Part shown: positions 17,458-25,984 of the stretch, in pieces
How the letters are laid out: every line of letters starts with the position of its first letter
Numbering within the stretch: position 1 is the first letter of the stretch
Source: Microbacterium sp. Root553
Lineage (GTDB): Bacteria; Actinomycetota; Actinomycetes; Actinomycetales; Microbacteriaceae
Assembly (NCBI RefSeq): GCF_001426995.1
Contig: NZ_LMFY01000001.1
Coordinates: forward strand, 954,713 to 1,018,712
DNA: 64,000 nt
Direction of reading: 5' to 3'
Position numbers and translations under genes: made by a program
Notes under the pieces: model-generated
What the model was told of the DNA's origin: nothing
The model's input: only the letters and a program-made list of their open reading frames with translations
Databases searched by the model: none

Positions 17458-17808
17458 ATGACGTCGGATGCCCGCTCTCGCCTCACCGTGCTGCGCGCCG
17501 AGTCCGCGGCTCGGGTCACGGCGACCGCGGCGACCCTTGCCGAGCTGATGCACGACCGCGAGGGGTCGAACGACGACGACGAGCACGACCCCGAGGGCGT
17601 CACGCTCTCGTCGGAGTGGTCACGATTGACCGGGCTGGCCGAAGCGGCGGCATCCGAACTGCGGCAGGTCGACGACGCGATTGCCCGCCTGGATGCGGGT
17701 ACCTACGGCGTCTGCGCGCACTGCGGCCGACCGATTCCGGCGGAGCGCCTCGAGGTGCGCCCGTTCGCCACGCACTGCGTCGCCTGTGCCGAGAAGCTCG
17801 GCCTCTGA
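17458..17808 (+). CDS. TraR/DksA family zinc-finger protein
   Basis: 116 residues: an alpha-helical coiled segment (residues 1-80, with SRLTGLAEAAASELRQVDDAI) and a C-terminal C4 zinc finger CAHC...CVAC with 17 residues between the pairs and the DksA-like GTYGVCAHCGRPIPAERLE. The DksA type binds the RNA polymerase secondary channel in proteobacteria; actinobacterial homologues are less studied, so a role in transcription is likely but unproven. Apparently leaderless. Confidence 0.88.
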   Translation: MTSDARSRLTVLRAESAARVTATAATLAELMHDREGSNDDDEHDPEGVTLSSEWSRLTGLAEAAASELRQVDDAIARLDAGTYGVCAHCGRPIPAERLEVRPFATHCVACAEKLGL

Positions 17809-17820
17809 GCGACTGCGCCC

Positions 17821-17922
17821 GGCCGCGAGCCCGAGCCCGAGCCCCGGCCGCGAGCCCGAGCCCGAGCCCCGGCCGCGAGCCCGAGCCCCGGCCGCGAGCC
17901 CGAGCCCGGGCCGCGAGCCCGA
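17821..17922. repeat. GC-rich tandem repeat (19-25 nt units)
   Basis: Units begin with GGCCGCGAGCCCGAGCCC at 17821, 17846, 17871, 17890 and 17909; the first two are 25 nt, the rest 19 nt or less. No protein in either strand looks real here. It lies between the stop of the zinc-finger gene and the convergent hydrolase gene. Confidence 0.8.
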
Positions 17923-18054
17923 GACATCGAGCACAACGTCGGAGCCGGATTCCGACTCGCCGCGCGCCCGTCCCCGCGGCACGGCGAGTCGGCGGCCGGA
18001 TCCGAAGCCGTCCCCGGCGCCGCAGCAGACCGATCCCGGCCCGCCCCCGTCACC

Positions 18055-19605
18055 TCACCAGAGGAAGGTGACGCCGACCGCGAGCCCCGCACCGATCACG
18101 GCGACCGGCCACCAGAGCCAGGCGCGGCGACGCGGGAGGAACGGCAGCGGCGTCCGCGACGCGCGAAGCACGAGCACTCCGATCGCGGCGAGCGCGGGAG
18201 CGAGGGCGAGTCCCCACAACCACCCGCCGACCGCGAACCAGGGTCCGCTGTGCCAGAGCAGCAGCAGTCCGAATGTCGCCCAGATCAGGTCGCTGACCGA
18301 CGGGAGCAGCGCCTTCACCCGGAACGAACGCAACAGGGCGATCAGGCCGAACAGCAGCGCGAGTCCGAAGACACCCCACGCCACGGTCGCCGTCGGGGCG
18401 TCGACCTCCGGGATCGGGGCGCCCGACAGGTATGACATCGCGATGTAGTCGGCGGGGGCCACGGTGTTCGACAGGGCGAGGAACGCCGTCCCGGCATCCC
18501 GATCGAGAGTGAGCATCGTGCGGAAGCCCGCGGTGCCGCCGTTGTGCCACGTCTGCAGACCCTCGCCCGAGAAGGAGGGGGAGGTGATCCAGCCCCACCC
18601 GATCTCGGTGCCTTCGCCCATCGGCGCGGTGGGTTCGAGCGCTGCGGCGCCCGGGGCCGTGCCATCGAGGTTGGCCTGCGCCCAGAGCGCGAGGTCTGCG
18701 GCGGTCGTGAAGGTCGACGATCCGGCCGGCAGGTATCCCTCACCCGACCAGCGGGGTGCACGGACGCCGTTGATGAGGAATCCGGGCACGGCATCGGCCG
18801 GAACCTCGTCGGCGGTCGCCGCGACGACCGTGTCGTCCATGCCGAGCGGGCCGGTGATGCGCTCCTCGAGCAGGGTCGCGTAGTCCCCGGCATCCGCTGC
18901 CTCGACGAGCGCGGTGCCGAGCAGCGAGACGGCGAAGTTCGAGTAGAGGGATCCCTGATCCGGGTCGACGGGCGCCACCGCGGCATCGGCGATCAGCTGC
19001 TCGGTCGTCGTGGTCGCGTAAGGGTTCTCGTTGAGGAGCACACCGGTGACTGCGGCGTCGGCGGCCGTGGCCCCGAGGCCGGGCAGACCCGACGTGTGCT
19101 GCGACAGCGAGGCGAGCGTCACGTCGCCGGCGGGCGTGCCCTCGAGTTCGGGCAGGTGCTCGGCGAGCGCGTCGTCGGCGCTCACCTCGCCGCGTTCGAT
19201 CGCCTCGGCGAACAGCGCTCCGGTGAAGGTCTTGGTGATGGATCCGAGCTCGAAGACGGTGTCGGCGGTCGGCGCACCCGGGTCGGCCGGGTCGGCGTCG
19301 CCGAGTCCGGCGAAGACCGCCCCGTCGGGCCCGATCTCGGCGACCGAGAGCGAGCGGAAACTGTCGAGGCTGCCGGGAAGGGAGCGGATGCGGTCGGCGA
19401 GACCGGCATCGCCCGCCGTCGAGGCGCTCACGGTCTGGTGCTGCGGACCGATCGCCGCGCCGAGCGCGACGCCCACCACGGCGGCGGCGCCGATCACGGC
19501 GAGGATCGCGCGGGTCGGGCGGCGACGAGGCGCCTCCGATCCGCTCGCGCGGGCCTCGGGGTCGAGGGGTGTCGGGGGTGTCGGGGGTGTCGAGGGGGTG
19601 GTCAC
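18055..19605 (-). CDS. Serine hydrolase, beta-lactamase/DD-peptidase fold, membrane-anchored
   Basis: 516 residues. An N-terminal helix (about 31-54) anchors it, and the catalytic domain (about 70-375) is outside. Class C motifs: SITK with Ser122 and Lys125, YSN near 216 and HNGGTAG near 340. Four hydrophobic segments close the protein (about 400-510), as in the EstB/Pbp4*-like subgroup. Likely a DD-peptidase, esterase or D-amino-acid hydrolase rather than a true resistance enzyme. GTG start with GAGGAG at 6 nt. The ArsR-type gene just upstream (10 nt gap) is in the same operon. Confidence 0.88.
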   Translation of the reverse strand: MTTPSTPPTPPTPLDPEARASGSEAPRRRPTRAILAVIGAAAVVGVALGAAIGPQHQTVSASTAGDAGLADRIRSLPGSLDSFRSLSVAEIGPDGAVFAGLGDADPADPGAPTADTVFELGSITKTFTGALFAEAIERGEVSADDALAEHLPELEGTPAGDVTLASLSQHTSGLPGLGATAADAAVTGVLLNENPYATTTTEQLIADAAVAPVDPDQGSLYSNFAVSLLGTALVEAADAGDYATLLEERITGPLGMDDTVVAATADEVPADAVPGFLINGVRAPRWSGEGYLPAGSSTFTTAADLALWAQANLDGTAPGAAALEPTAPMGEGTEIGWGWITSPSFSGEGLQTWHNGGTAGFRTMLTLDRDAGTAFLALSNTVAPADYIAMSYLSGAPIPEVDAPTATVAWGVFGLALLFGLIALLRSFRVKALLPSVSDLIWATFGLLLLWHSGPWFAVGGWLWGLALAPALAAIGVLVLRASRTPLPFLPRRRAWLWWPVAVIGAGLAVGVTFLW

Positions 19606-19615
19606 GGGGGGCTCC

Positions 19616-20227
19616 TCAGCTCGAAGCGATCATGGTCAGGACGAGAAGGGGGACGACGCGCGCCGCAGGAACTTCGTAGTACCCGCGGCGGGGCGAGACG
19701 AGCCACCCCGCCGCGACGAGCTGACGCAGGTGATGATAGAGCTGACCGGACGAGGCGAGGTGCTCGAGCTGCAGCAGCTCGGCCGTCGTGTGCGCGCCGC
19801 GCAGCACCTGACGGACGAGCTCGATGCGAGCGGGGTGGCCGAGCGCCTCGAGGGGGCGCGCGAGATCGCTCCAGTCCTGCGAGAGCAGGGCGTCGGCCAT
19901 GAGGCCGTACTGCCAGCGGACGGGCCCTGCGGCGGTGTCGACCGAGCCGGCCATCATGACCGCACCCGGCACGCGTCGGCCGAGCTCGTTCACGAACCAG
20001 AGCGGGTCGTCCGCGCCGGCGGGCGTATCAGCGGCATCCGGCGCCGCACCGGCATCCGGGGCATCGGGAACATCCGCCGGCTCCGAGGAACCCGGAGCAT
20101 CCGGGGAGTCCGGAGCATCCGAAGGCACGACGTCGATACGCCCCTGGGCGAGGGCGGAGAGCCGCGCGACCTCGTGCTCGAGGTCGGCCAGGCGGCGCTC
20201 GATCGCGCGCTCGTTCTCGGATTCCAT
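19616..20227 (-). CDS. ArsR-type winged-helix regulator with N-terminal coiled coil
   Basis: 203 residues. The N-terminal coiled coil (RAIERRLADLEHEVARLSALAQG) is followed by a Pro/Asp/Ala-rich linker (about 32-75) and then a winged-helix ArsR domain (about 115-190: LEALGHPARIELVRQVLRG, then HTTAELLQLEHLASSGQLYHHLRQL). It is first in the operon with the serine hydrolase. A perfect CGTAATTACG palindrome lies 22 nt before its ATG, a likely autoregulatory site. Confidence 0.83.
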   Translation of the reverse strand: MESENERAIERRLADLEHEVARLSALAQGRIDVVPSDAPDSPDAPGSSEPADVPDAPDAGAAPDAADTPAGADDPLWFVNELGRRVPGAVMMAGSVDTAAGPVRWQYGLMADALLSQDWSDLARPLEALGHPARIELVRQVLRGAHTTAELLQLEHLASSGQLYHHLRQLVAAGWLVSPRRGYYEVPAARVVPLLVLTMIASS

Positions 20228-20248
20228 GATTCGAACCTATCAAAAGTT

Positions 20249-20258
20249 CGTAATTACG
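20249..20258. promoter_or_regulatory. Palindrome CGTAATTACG
   Basis: A perfect 10-bp palindrome in an AT-rich stretch unlike the surrounding DNA, just upstream of the ArsR-type gene. Candidate operator. Confidence 0.5.
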
Positions 20259-20340
20259 GAAAATACTATCTAAGCGCGTCTCCGTGCACGCGGAACGTGG
20301 CCGCAGGGGTGCACGGCTGCGATCGACGGAACGTCGGAGG

Positions 20341-20934
20341 TCAGGTGACGACGGCCGGCCAGGACGTCACTCGGATGCCGCGCCAGAGCCGAGACAGCGA
20401 CTCCGCCATGTCGATCGACGGATCCAGCAGCCACTGCACCTGCAGCCCGTCGGCGGCCGCGATGACCAGGTCCACGACATAAGGGATGTCGACGTCCGGC
20501 CCCATCAGCTCGACGGCCTGCTCGTGCCGCACGGCGTCGGTCATCAGCGTGCGCACCCACACGAAGCGCTCCTCGAAGAACGCCCGGGCGGGATGCCCTT
20601 CGATCGTCGCCTCGGCCGAGTACTCCACGTACAGCCTCACGAGTCCCGGCACGGTGGCGTTGTGCGAGATGACATCGAGGAAGCCCTCGAATGCCCCGTC
20701 GGGCGAGTAGTACTGCCGATGATCGCGCTCGTCGCGCGCACGGAGCACCTCGAGGAAGAGCTCTTCGCGGGTGCTGAAGTAGTGCATGAGTCCCGGCTGG
20801 GTGAGTCCGACGCGTGCCGCGATCTCCCGATTCGATGCCTTGCGGGTGCCCAGTTCGGCGACCACGTCGAGCGCGACGGCGAGGATCTCGGCGCGCTTCG
20901 CCGCACCCTTCGCGTACTGCCCCCGTCGTACCAT
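20341..20934 (-). CDS. TetR family regulator next to MFS/GH3 genes
   Basis: 197 residues: TetR HTH at residues 12-58 (RAEILAVALDVVAEL then NREIAARVGLTQPGLMHYF) and a C-terminal ligand domain with EATIEGHPARAFFEERFVWVR. It lies directly downstream of the MFS gene on the same strand, and two matching 23-bp sites lie in the MFS/beta-glucosidase divergent gap, so it may be the repressor of that sugar unit. Confidence 0.88.
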   Translation of the reverse strand: MVRRGQYAKGAAKRAEILAVALDVVAELGTRKASNREIAARVGLTQPGLMHYFSTREELFLEVLRARDERDHRQYYSPDGAFEGFLDVISHNATVPGLVRLYVEYSAEATIEGHPARAFFEERFVWVRTLMTDAVRHEQAVELMGPDVDIPYVVDLVIAAADGLQVQWLLDPSIDMAESLSRLWRGIRVTSWPAVVT

Positions 20935-21030
20935 GACGTCAGTCTAGGAGAATCCGATGAACGCTCGAGCGGAGACCCGTGACGACCGGATGCGCCCCCC
21001 GAGGCATCCGGTCGTCACTCCCCGTCCCCG

Positions 21031-22365
21031 CTATTTCACGCTCTTGATCGGGAAGATCACCGCGGCGCCTATCAGCGCCGCGACCGCGCAGATCGTGAAC
21101 CAGACCGTGTAGTCGGCACCGCTGGCGCCACCGGTCGACGCCAGCACGAGACCTCCGATGAGAGGGGCCACCGTCTGCGGCAGCGCGTTGGCGATGTTGA
21201 AGACGCCCAGGTCCTTGCCCGAGTCGTCCGGGTTCGGCAGCACGTCGACGACCAGCGCGAGGTCGACGCCGACGTAGATTCCGAAGGCGGCCCCCAGCAG
21301 GATCTCCAGGACGTAGTACGACGGGACGTCCTGGATGAAGATCAGCGCGAACGTGCCGGCGGCGAAGAGCACCGTCGAGGTCCAGACGAACACCTTGCGT
21401 CGACCGATCTTGTCCGAGATCTTGCCCGCGATCCACGCCGTGACCACCAGGGCCGCGGTGTACACGAGCGTCGTGTTCGCAATCAGCAGGCCGATCTCCT
21501 CTTCGGGAACCCCCAAGTGGAAGCCCATGTACGCGAAGCGGAAGGTGGTGAACCCGAAGCTCGCGAACGTGATGAGGAACCGCGACCACCAGGCGAGCGC
21601 GAAGTCGGGGTGCGCGACCGGGCTGACCCAGATCGTCTGGACGACCTCGCGGAAGCTGATGCGCGGCGGCCGGGCCGGGAGCACCCTGTCTGGCAGCACG
21701 ATCGCGAAGACGACCATGGCGATGATCGCGAGGATCGCGGGGATCACGAACACGATGAAGAGGTTGAACGAGAACCAGCCCGCGACATACGTGCCGCCGA
21801 CGATGCCGAGGTTCTGTGCGATGCCGAGACCCGCGGCGACCGATCCGCGCTGGAACTTGGGCACCTGGTCGGCGATCGTCGCGACGAACGGCGCGAGCGT
21901 CATGTTCGCGCCGAGCTGGGCGATCGCCCAGCCGATCGTGGCGACGAGCAGGCTCGGGCCGAGCGCCATGAACACGAAGCCGATCGTCATGATGACGGTG
22001 CCCAGGACGATCCAGATCCGTCGGCGTCCCCACCGGCTCGTCGTGCGGTCGGAGACGCGGCCGAACACCACATTCGCGACGGTCGCGAAGAACGCTCCCA
22101 CTCCACCGAGGATCGCGGAGGCCGTGTTGAAGCCCGCCGCGCCGTCGGCGATCGCCCCGGCGTTCTGCAGATCGGTGATCTTCAGACCGATGCCGACGAT
22201 GGCCGGCCCCAGCAGGGCGATGAAGAAGATGAACTGCGCGATGATCAGCCAGGCGACATACCCCTTCTTCGCCGGCTCCGTCGGTTCTGCGAACCAGTGA
22301 TGCTCCCGTGCGACCGCCGTCGCCGTCGTCATCCCCGACGGCGTACCCGCTGCGGAACCGCTCAT
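21031..22365 (-). CDS. MFS sugar transporter (GPH-like)
   Basis: 444 residues, 12 predicted helices. Visible features: DRTTSRWGRRRIWIVLGT near residue 100 (the MFS loop 2-3 motif of the glycoside-pentoside-hexuronide family) and GKISDKIGRRKVFVW near 310. GPH carriers take up oligosaccharides or glycosides with H+ or Na+. The ATG at 22365 has AAGGAGGC at 5 nt spacing; an upstream in-frame ATG lacks this. Divergent from the GH3 beta-glucosidase, which probably splits the imported glycoside. Confidence 0.9.
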   Translation of the reverse strand: MSGSAAGTPSGMTTATAVAREHHWFAEPTEPAKKGYVAWLIIAQFIFFIALLGPAIVGIGLKITDLQNAGAIADGAAGFNTASAILGGVGAFFATVANVVFGRVSDRTTSRWGRRRIWIVLGTVIMTIGFVFMALGPSLLVATIGWAIAQLGANMTLAPFVATIADQVPKFQRGSVAAGLGIAQNLGIVGGTYVAGWFSFNLFIVFVIPAILAIIAMVVFAIVLPDRVLPARPPRISFREVVQTIWVSPVAHPDFALAWWSRFLITFASFGFTTFRFAYMGFHLGVPEEEIGLLIANTTLVYTAALVVTAWIAGKISDKIGRRKVFVWTSTVLFAAGTFALIFIQDVPSYYVLEILLGAAFGIYVGVDLALVVDVLPNPDDSGKDLGVFNIANALPQTVAPLIGGLVLASTGGASGADYTVWFTICAVAALIGAAVIFPIKSVK

Positions 22366-22441
22366 GCCTGCCTCCTTCGGCCGGTGGGAGTCCGAAGGCG
22401 TCGCCACGCTGCGACATGCCGGAGATTCGCTCCCGTGGATG

Positions 22442-22464
22442 AAAACCTAGACCGTTCAGGTTTT
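22442..22464. promoter_or_regulatory. Operator-like site 1 (AAAAC-N13-GTTTT)
   Basis: A 23-bp inverted repeat, with longer arms GAAAACCT/AGGTTTTC, between the MFS and GH3 genes. It matches the next site in length, arms and several inner positions (15 of 23 identical). Confidence 0.6.
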
Positions 22465-22510
22465 CCGTGCAAGAGATTCTTCCGCAGATGTCGACCCTTC
22501 CTTGTGGGAG

Positions 22511-22533
22511 AAAACCATAACGACTAAAGTTTT
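22511..22533. promoter_or_regulatory. Operator-like site 2 (AAAAC-N13-GTTTT)
   Basis: Second 23-bp site of the same form, 46 nt after the first and 65 nt before the GH3 start. Paired identical-length sites fit a dimeric repressor controlling both divergent genes. Confidence 0.6.
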
Positions 22534-22598
22534 GAGAATCGAGCGGATGCCGTACCTTCGACGCGGCCCGATCCGACTCAACGGCGAGAGGGATTCCC

Positions 22599-24821
22599 AT
22601 GACCGAGCCCACCGGCGCGCGCGCCCACGACCTCACCCTCGAAGAGAAGGCCGCGCTCACCAGCGGCGCGGACTTCTGGACGACCAAGAGCATCGACCGC
22701 CTCGGCATCCCCTCCCTCATGCTCACCGACGGGCCCCACGGCCTGCGCAAGCAGGGCGGCGACACCGACCATCTGGGCCTTGCCGGCAGCATCCCCGCCA
22801 CCTGCTTCCCGCCCGCTGTCGGACTCTCGGCGACCTTCGACCCCGCCCTCGCCGAGCGCGTCGGCGTCGCTCTCGGCGTCGAGTCCGCGATCGAGGACGT
22901 CGCGGTGATCCTCGGCCCGGGCATCAACATCAAGCGCTCACCCCTGTGCGGCCGCAACTTCGAGTACATGTCGGAGGATCCGATCGTGTCGGGCGCGATG
23001 GGGGCAGGGCTCGTGCGGGGCATCCAGTCGCAGGGCGTCGGCTCATCGCTCAAGCACTTCGCCGCGAACAACCAGGAGACCGACCGCCTGCGGGTCTCGA
23101 GCGACGTCGACCCGCGCACGCTGCGCGAGATCTACCTGCGCGGATTCCAGCGGGTCGTCGAAGACGCCCAGCCGTGGACGATCATGTGCTCGTACAACCG
23201 GATCAACGGCGTCTACGCGTCCGAGGACCCGTGGCTGCTGACGACGGTCCTGCGCGACGAGTGGGGCTTCGAGGGCATCGTCGTCTCGGACTGGGGCGCG
23301 GTCAACAGCCGCGTCGCCGGCGTCATCGCCGGAATGGACCTCGAGATGCCGGGCAGCAGCGGACGCACGGATGCCGAGATCGTCGCCGCCGTGCAGGACG
23401 GCACCCTCGACGAGGCCGCAGTCGACACCGTGGTCGACCGCCTGCTCGACCTGACCCGCAAGGCCCAGTCGCGCCCGGCGGCGTCGGGCCCGCTCGACGT
23501 CGACGGACACCATGCGCTCGCCCGCGAGGTCGCCGGCCGCTCGATCGTGCTGCTGCGCAACGAGGGCGGCATCCTGCCCCTGCAGCCGTCGACGAAACTC
23601 GCCGTGATCGGCGAGTTCGCGCGCACCCCGCGGTTCCAGGGCGCCGGTTCGTCGCAGATCAACCCGACCCGCATCGACACGGCTCTCGACGAGATCCGCG
23701 CGTTCAGCGACGGAGAGGTCGCGTTCGCCGCCGGCTTCACGATCGGCGCCGACGCGGATGCAGATTCCGCGGCCCTCCGCGATGAGGCCGTCGCCGCCGC
23801 ATCCGCCGCCGATGTGGCCGTCGTCTTCCTGGGCGTGCCCGCGCACGAGGAGTCCGAGGGCTTCGACCGCGAGCACATCGACCTGCCTGCTGCGCAGCTC
23901 GATCTGCTGGATGCCGTGCTCGGAGTCACCTCGAACGTCGTCGTCGTACTCTCGAACGGCGGCGTCGTGGCCCTGCCGTTCGCCGACCGGGTGCCCGCCA
24001 TCGTCGAGGCGTGGCTGCTCGGACAGGCGGGAGGCGGCGGCACCGCCGATGTGCTGTTCGGGGTCGTGAACCCGTCGGGACGGCTCGCCGAGACGATCCC
24101 GCTGCGCCTCGAGGACACGCCCGCCTTCGGCAGCTTCCCCGGCGAGCACGGCCACTCGTACTACGGCGAGGGCCTGCTGGTCGGGTATCGCTGGTACGAC
24201 GCGCGCCACCTGCCGGTCGCCTTCCCGTTCGGACACGGCCTGTCGTACACGACGTTCTCGTACGGCGACGCGACGGCATCCGTCGACGGCTCGGGCGATG
24301 TCGTCGTCACGGTACCGGTCACGAACACCGGCGCGATCGCCGGCCGCGAGGTCGTGCAGGCGTACACGAGCCTGCCCGGATCGTCGGTGCAGCGCCCGCC
24401 GCGCGAGCTCAAGGCCTTCGCGTCGGTGCTGATCGAGCAGGGCGAGACCGTCGAGGTCGAGCTGCGACTTCGCCGCGCCGAGCTGGCGTACTGGGACGTG
24501 CGCGTCGACCGCTGGATCGTCGAGGGCGGCGAGTACGTGATCGACCTCGGCTCGTCGAGCCGTGATCTGCGCGCTCGCACCACGGTCGCGGTCGACGGTG
24601 ACGAGGTCGTGCTGCCGGTCAGCCTCGGCTCGTCCTTCGAAGAGCTGCTGGTCGACCCGGTCGTGGGGGCGGAGTTCGCCGCAGTCATCGCCGAGAAGTT
24701 CGGATCCGAAGGTGGCGAGATGCTCAAGATGCTCGGCAACTTCCCGGTCGGTCGCCTCGACGGATTCCCGCTGCCGCGCGCCGAGCTCGTCGCGCTCGTG
24801 GAGCGCGCTCAGCGCGGCTGA
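22599..24821 (+). CDS. Glycoside hydrolase family 3 beta-glucosidase
   Basis: 740 residues, no signal peptide, so intracellular. GH3 N-terminal barrel with LTDGPHGLR near 48, KHFAANNQETDR near 152-163 and VVSDWGAV near 229-236, the Asp being the catalytic nucleophile. The C-terminal alpha/beta and fibronectin III-like domains follow (HGLSYTTFSYGD near 545, then RPPRELKAF). It probably hydrolyses beta-glucosides or cello-oligosaccharides entering by the divergent MFS carrier. GAGAGGGAT precedes the ATG. The last codons lie inside a 42-nt tandem duplication. Confidence 0.94.
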   Translation: MTEPTGARAHDLTLEEKAALTSGADFWTTKSIDRLGIPSLMLTDGPHGLRKQGGDTDHLGLAGSIPATCFPPAVGLSATFDPALAERVGVALGVESAIEDVAVILGPGINIKRSPLCGRNFEYMSEDPIVSGAMGAGLVRGIQSQGVGSSLKHFAANNQETDRLRVSSDVDPRTLREIYLRGFQRVVEDAQPWTIMCSYNRINGVYASEDPWLLTTVLRDEWGFEGIVVSDWGAVNSRVAGVIAGMDLEMPGSSGRTDAEIVAAVQDGTLDEAAVDTVVDRLLDLTRKAQSRPAASGPLDVDGHHALAREVAGRSIVLLRNEGGILPLQPSTKLAVIGEFARTPRFQGAGSSQINPTRIDTALDEIRAFSDGEVAFAAGFTIGADADADSAALRDEAVAAASAADVAVVFLGVPAHEESEGFDREHIDLPAAQLDLLDAVLGVTSNVVVVLSNGGVVALPFADRVPAIVEAWLLGQAGGGGTADVLFGVVNPSGRLAETIPLRLEDTPAFGSFPGEHGHSYYGEGLLVGYRWYDARHLPVAFPFGHGLSYTTFSYGDATASVDGSGDVVVTVPVTNTGAIAGREVVQAYTSLPGSSVQRPPRELKAFASVLIEQGETVEVELRLRRAELAYWDVRVDRWIVEGGEYVIDLGSSSRDLRARTTVAVDGDEVVLPVSLGSSFEELLVDPVVGAEFAAVIAEKFGSEGGEMLKMLGNFPVGRLDGFPLPRAELVALVERAQRG

Positions 24822-24882
24822 GGCTCGGTCCGCGCCGTCCTGGAGCGCGCTCAGCGCGGCTGAGACTCGGTCCGCGCCGTCC
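24799..24882 (+). repeat. 42-nt tandem duplication across the GH3 stop
   Basis: Units 24799-24840 and 24841-24882 differ at one base. Unit 1 contains the last seven codons and the TGA of the GH3 gene; unit 2 is a non-coding copy. A recent duplication. Confidence 0.9.
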
Positions 24883-25183
24883 TTCGGCGACGCCAGTGGG
24901 CGGGCTCCGGCGAACGTGGTTCACAATTCAGCAAGGAAAATCTCGCGCCCGAGGCCGAGCGCCGACGAACCGCGGATCGTCCGGCGCGCGACGCCGGCGG
25001 TCGACCAACGGTGCTGAATTGTGAACGGCGCCCGCCGGGAACCGTGCCCGCCCGTCACTCGGGGGACCGGCGTCGGCGCGGGCACACCGGCATCCGACGG
25101 TGTGCCCGCAGCGGAAACCCGCCCCGGCGGGCGCACCGAGAGCCGGCGACGGCGGGAACCCCGAGAAGTAGGCTGAGGGCATC
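24822..25183. other. 362-nt intergenic gap
   Basis: Holds the second unit of the 42-nt duplication, then a GTTCAC-type inverted repeat element (24919-25026), and a TAGGCT -10 candidate about 10 nt before the next ATG. No gene seen. Confidence 0.7.
24919..25026. repeat. GTTCAC-type inverted repeat element, copy B
   Basis: Perfect 15-bp arms GTTCACAATTCAGCA (24919-24933) and their complement (25012-25026), spacer 78 nt. Arms match copy A at 9872 at all but one of 15 positions, while the spacers are unrelated. Confidence 0.85.
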
Positions 25184-25984
25184 ATGGAACCCTTCTTCAG
25201 CTGGCTCGGCACCGTGCCCTGGTGGATCATCTTCCCCATCATGGGTGTCGCCGGCGGCGCGGCGAAGGCGTGGGAGCGCAACGCGAAGCGCCGCCATGAG
25301 CGACGCCTCGAGACGCTGCGCCTGAAGGCCGAGATCAAGACGGCACAGCTCGAGGCGCGCGGCGGCGCTGACAGGCGGGTCGGCCCGGCGGTCATCGACA
25401 CGACGGCATCCGTGGCCCCGAACGCGCTGCTCGAGCGCCTGTTCTCGGAGCACGATGAGATCACCGCACGGTGGCTCGACTACGAGCTCGACGTCGCGAA
25501 GCTGATCGCCTTCCCGGCCATGAGCGACGGGCGCCAGCCTCTGGTCGCGGCGTTCCTGCGGGCCAAGAAGACGGCGGATGCTCTGCGACCGGCGTCCGCC
25601 GAGCAGACCGTCACCGAGAAGCAGGTGTCGGAGTACCTCGACGCGGTGGGCGCCTACGCCGTCGCGTTCGAGATCGCCGAGAAGGATGCCCGCCGTCTGC
25701 GCGACTCGTCGTTCACCGAACCGGAGCGCAAGAGACTGGATCGTGCGCAGCAGCTGCTCAAGGTCGCCGTCGACGAGTCGGCGACCCAGGCCGAGCGCAA
25801 CGTCGCCTACCGTCGCGTGCGCGACGAGCTCGAAGGGCTGATCCTGCTGAGCGACGAGGCCGTGCAGGTGCTCGAGAAGCAGGTCGCGCGGGAGATCGCC
25901 GCTCCAGCCGCGCCCCCGCAGCCGATGCCCGAGCCGCTGCACCTGCCCCCGAAGACGACGAACGACGGAGAAGCGGCGCAGTGA
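25184..25984 (+). CDS. Membrane-anchored coiled-coil protein of unknown function
   Basis: 266 residues. One N-terminal helix (about 5-26, WIIFPIMGVAGGAA), then a long charged helical region (about 30-60 and 125-235) with heptad-like spacing, and a Pro/Lys-rich end. First gene of a three-gene operon with overlaps; next to it is a spermidine-synthase-like enzyme. No family recognised. A TAGGCT -10 candidate lies shortly before the ATG. Confidence 0.75.
   Translation: MEPFFSWLGTVPWWIIFPIMGVAGGAAKAWERNAKRRHERRLETLRLKAEIKTAQLEARGGADRRVGPAVIDTTASVAPNALLERLFSEHDEITARWLDYELDVAKLIAFPAMSDGRQPLVAAFLRAKKTADALRPASAEQTVTEKQVSEYLDAVGAYAVAFEIAEKDARRLRDSSFTEPERKRLDRAQQLLKVAVDESATQAERNVAYRRVRDELEGLILLSDEAVQVLEKQVAREIAAPAAPPQPMPEPLHLPPKTTNDGEAAQ

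Noticed and set aside
17815..18054. Coding extension with Pro/Glu/Arg repeats after the zinc-finger gene
   Set aside because: The stop codon is clear and the repeat reads open in several frames, as tandem GC repeats do.
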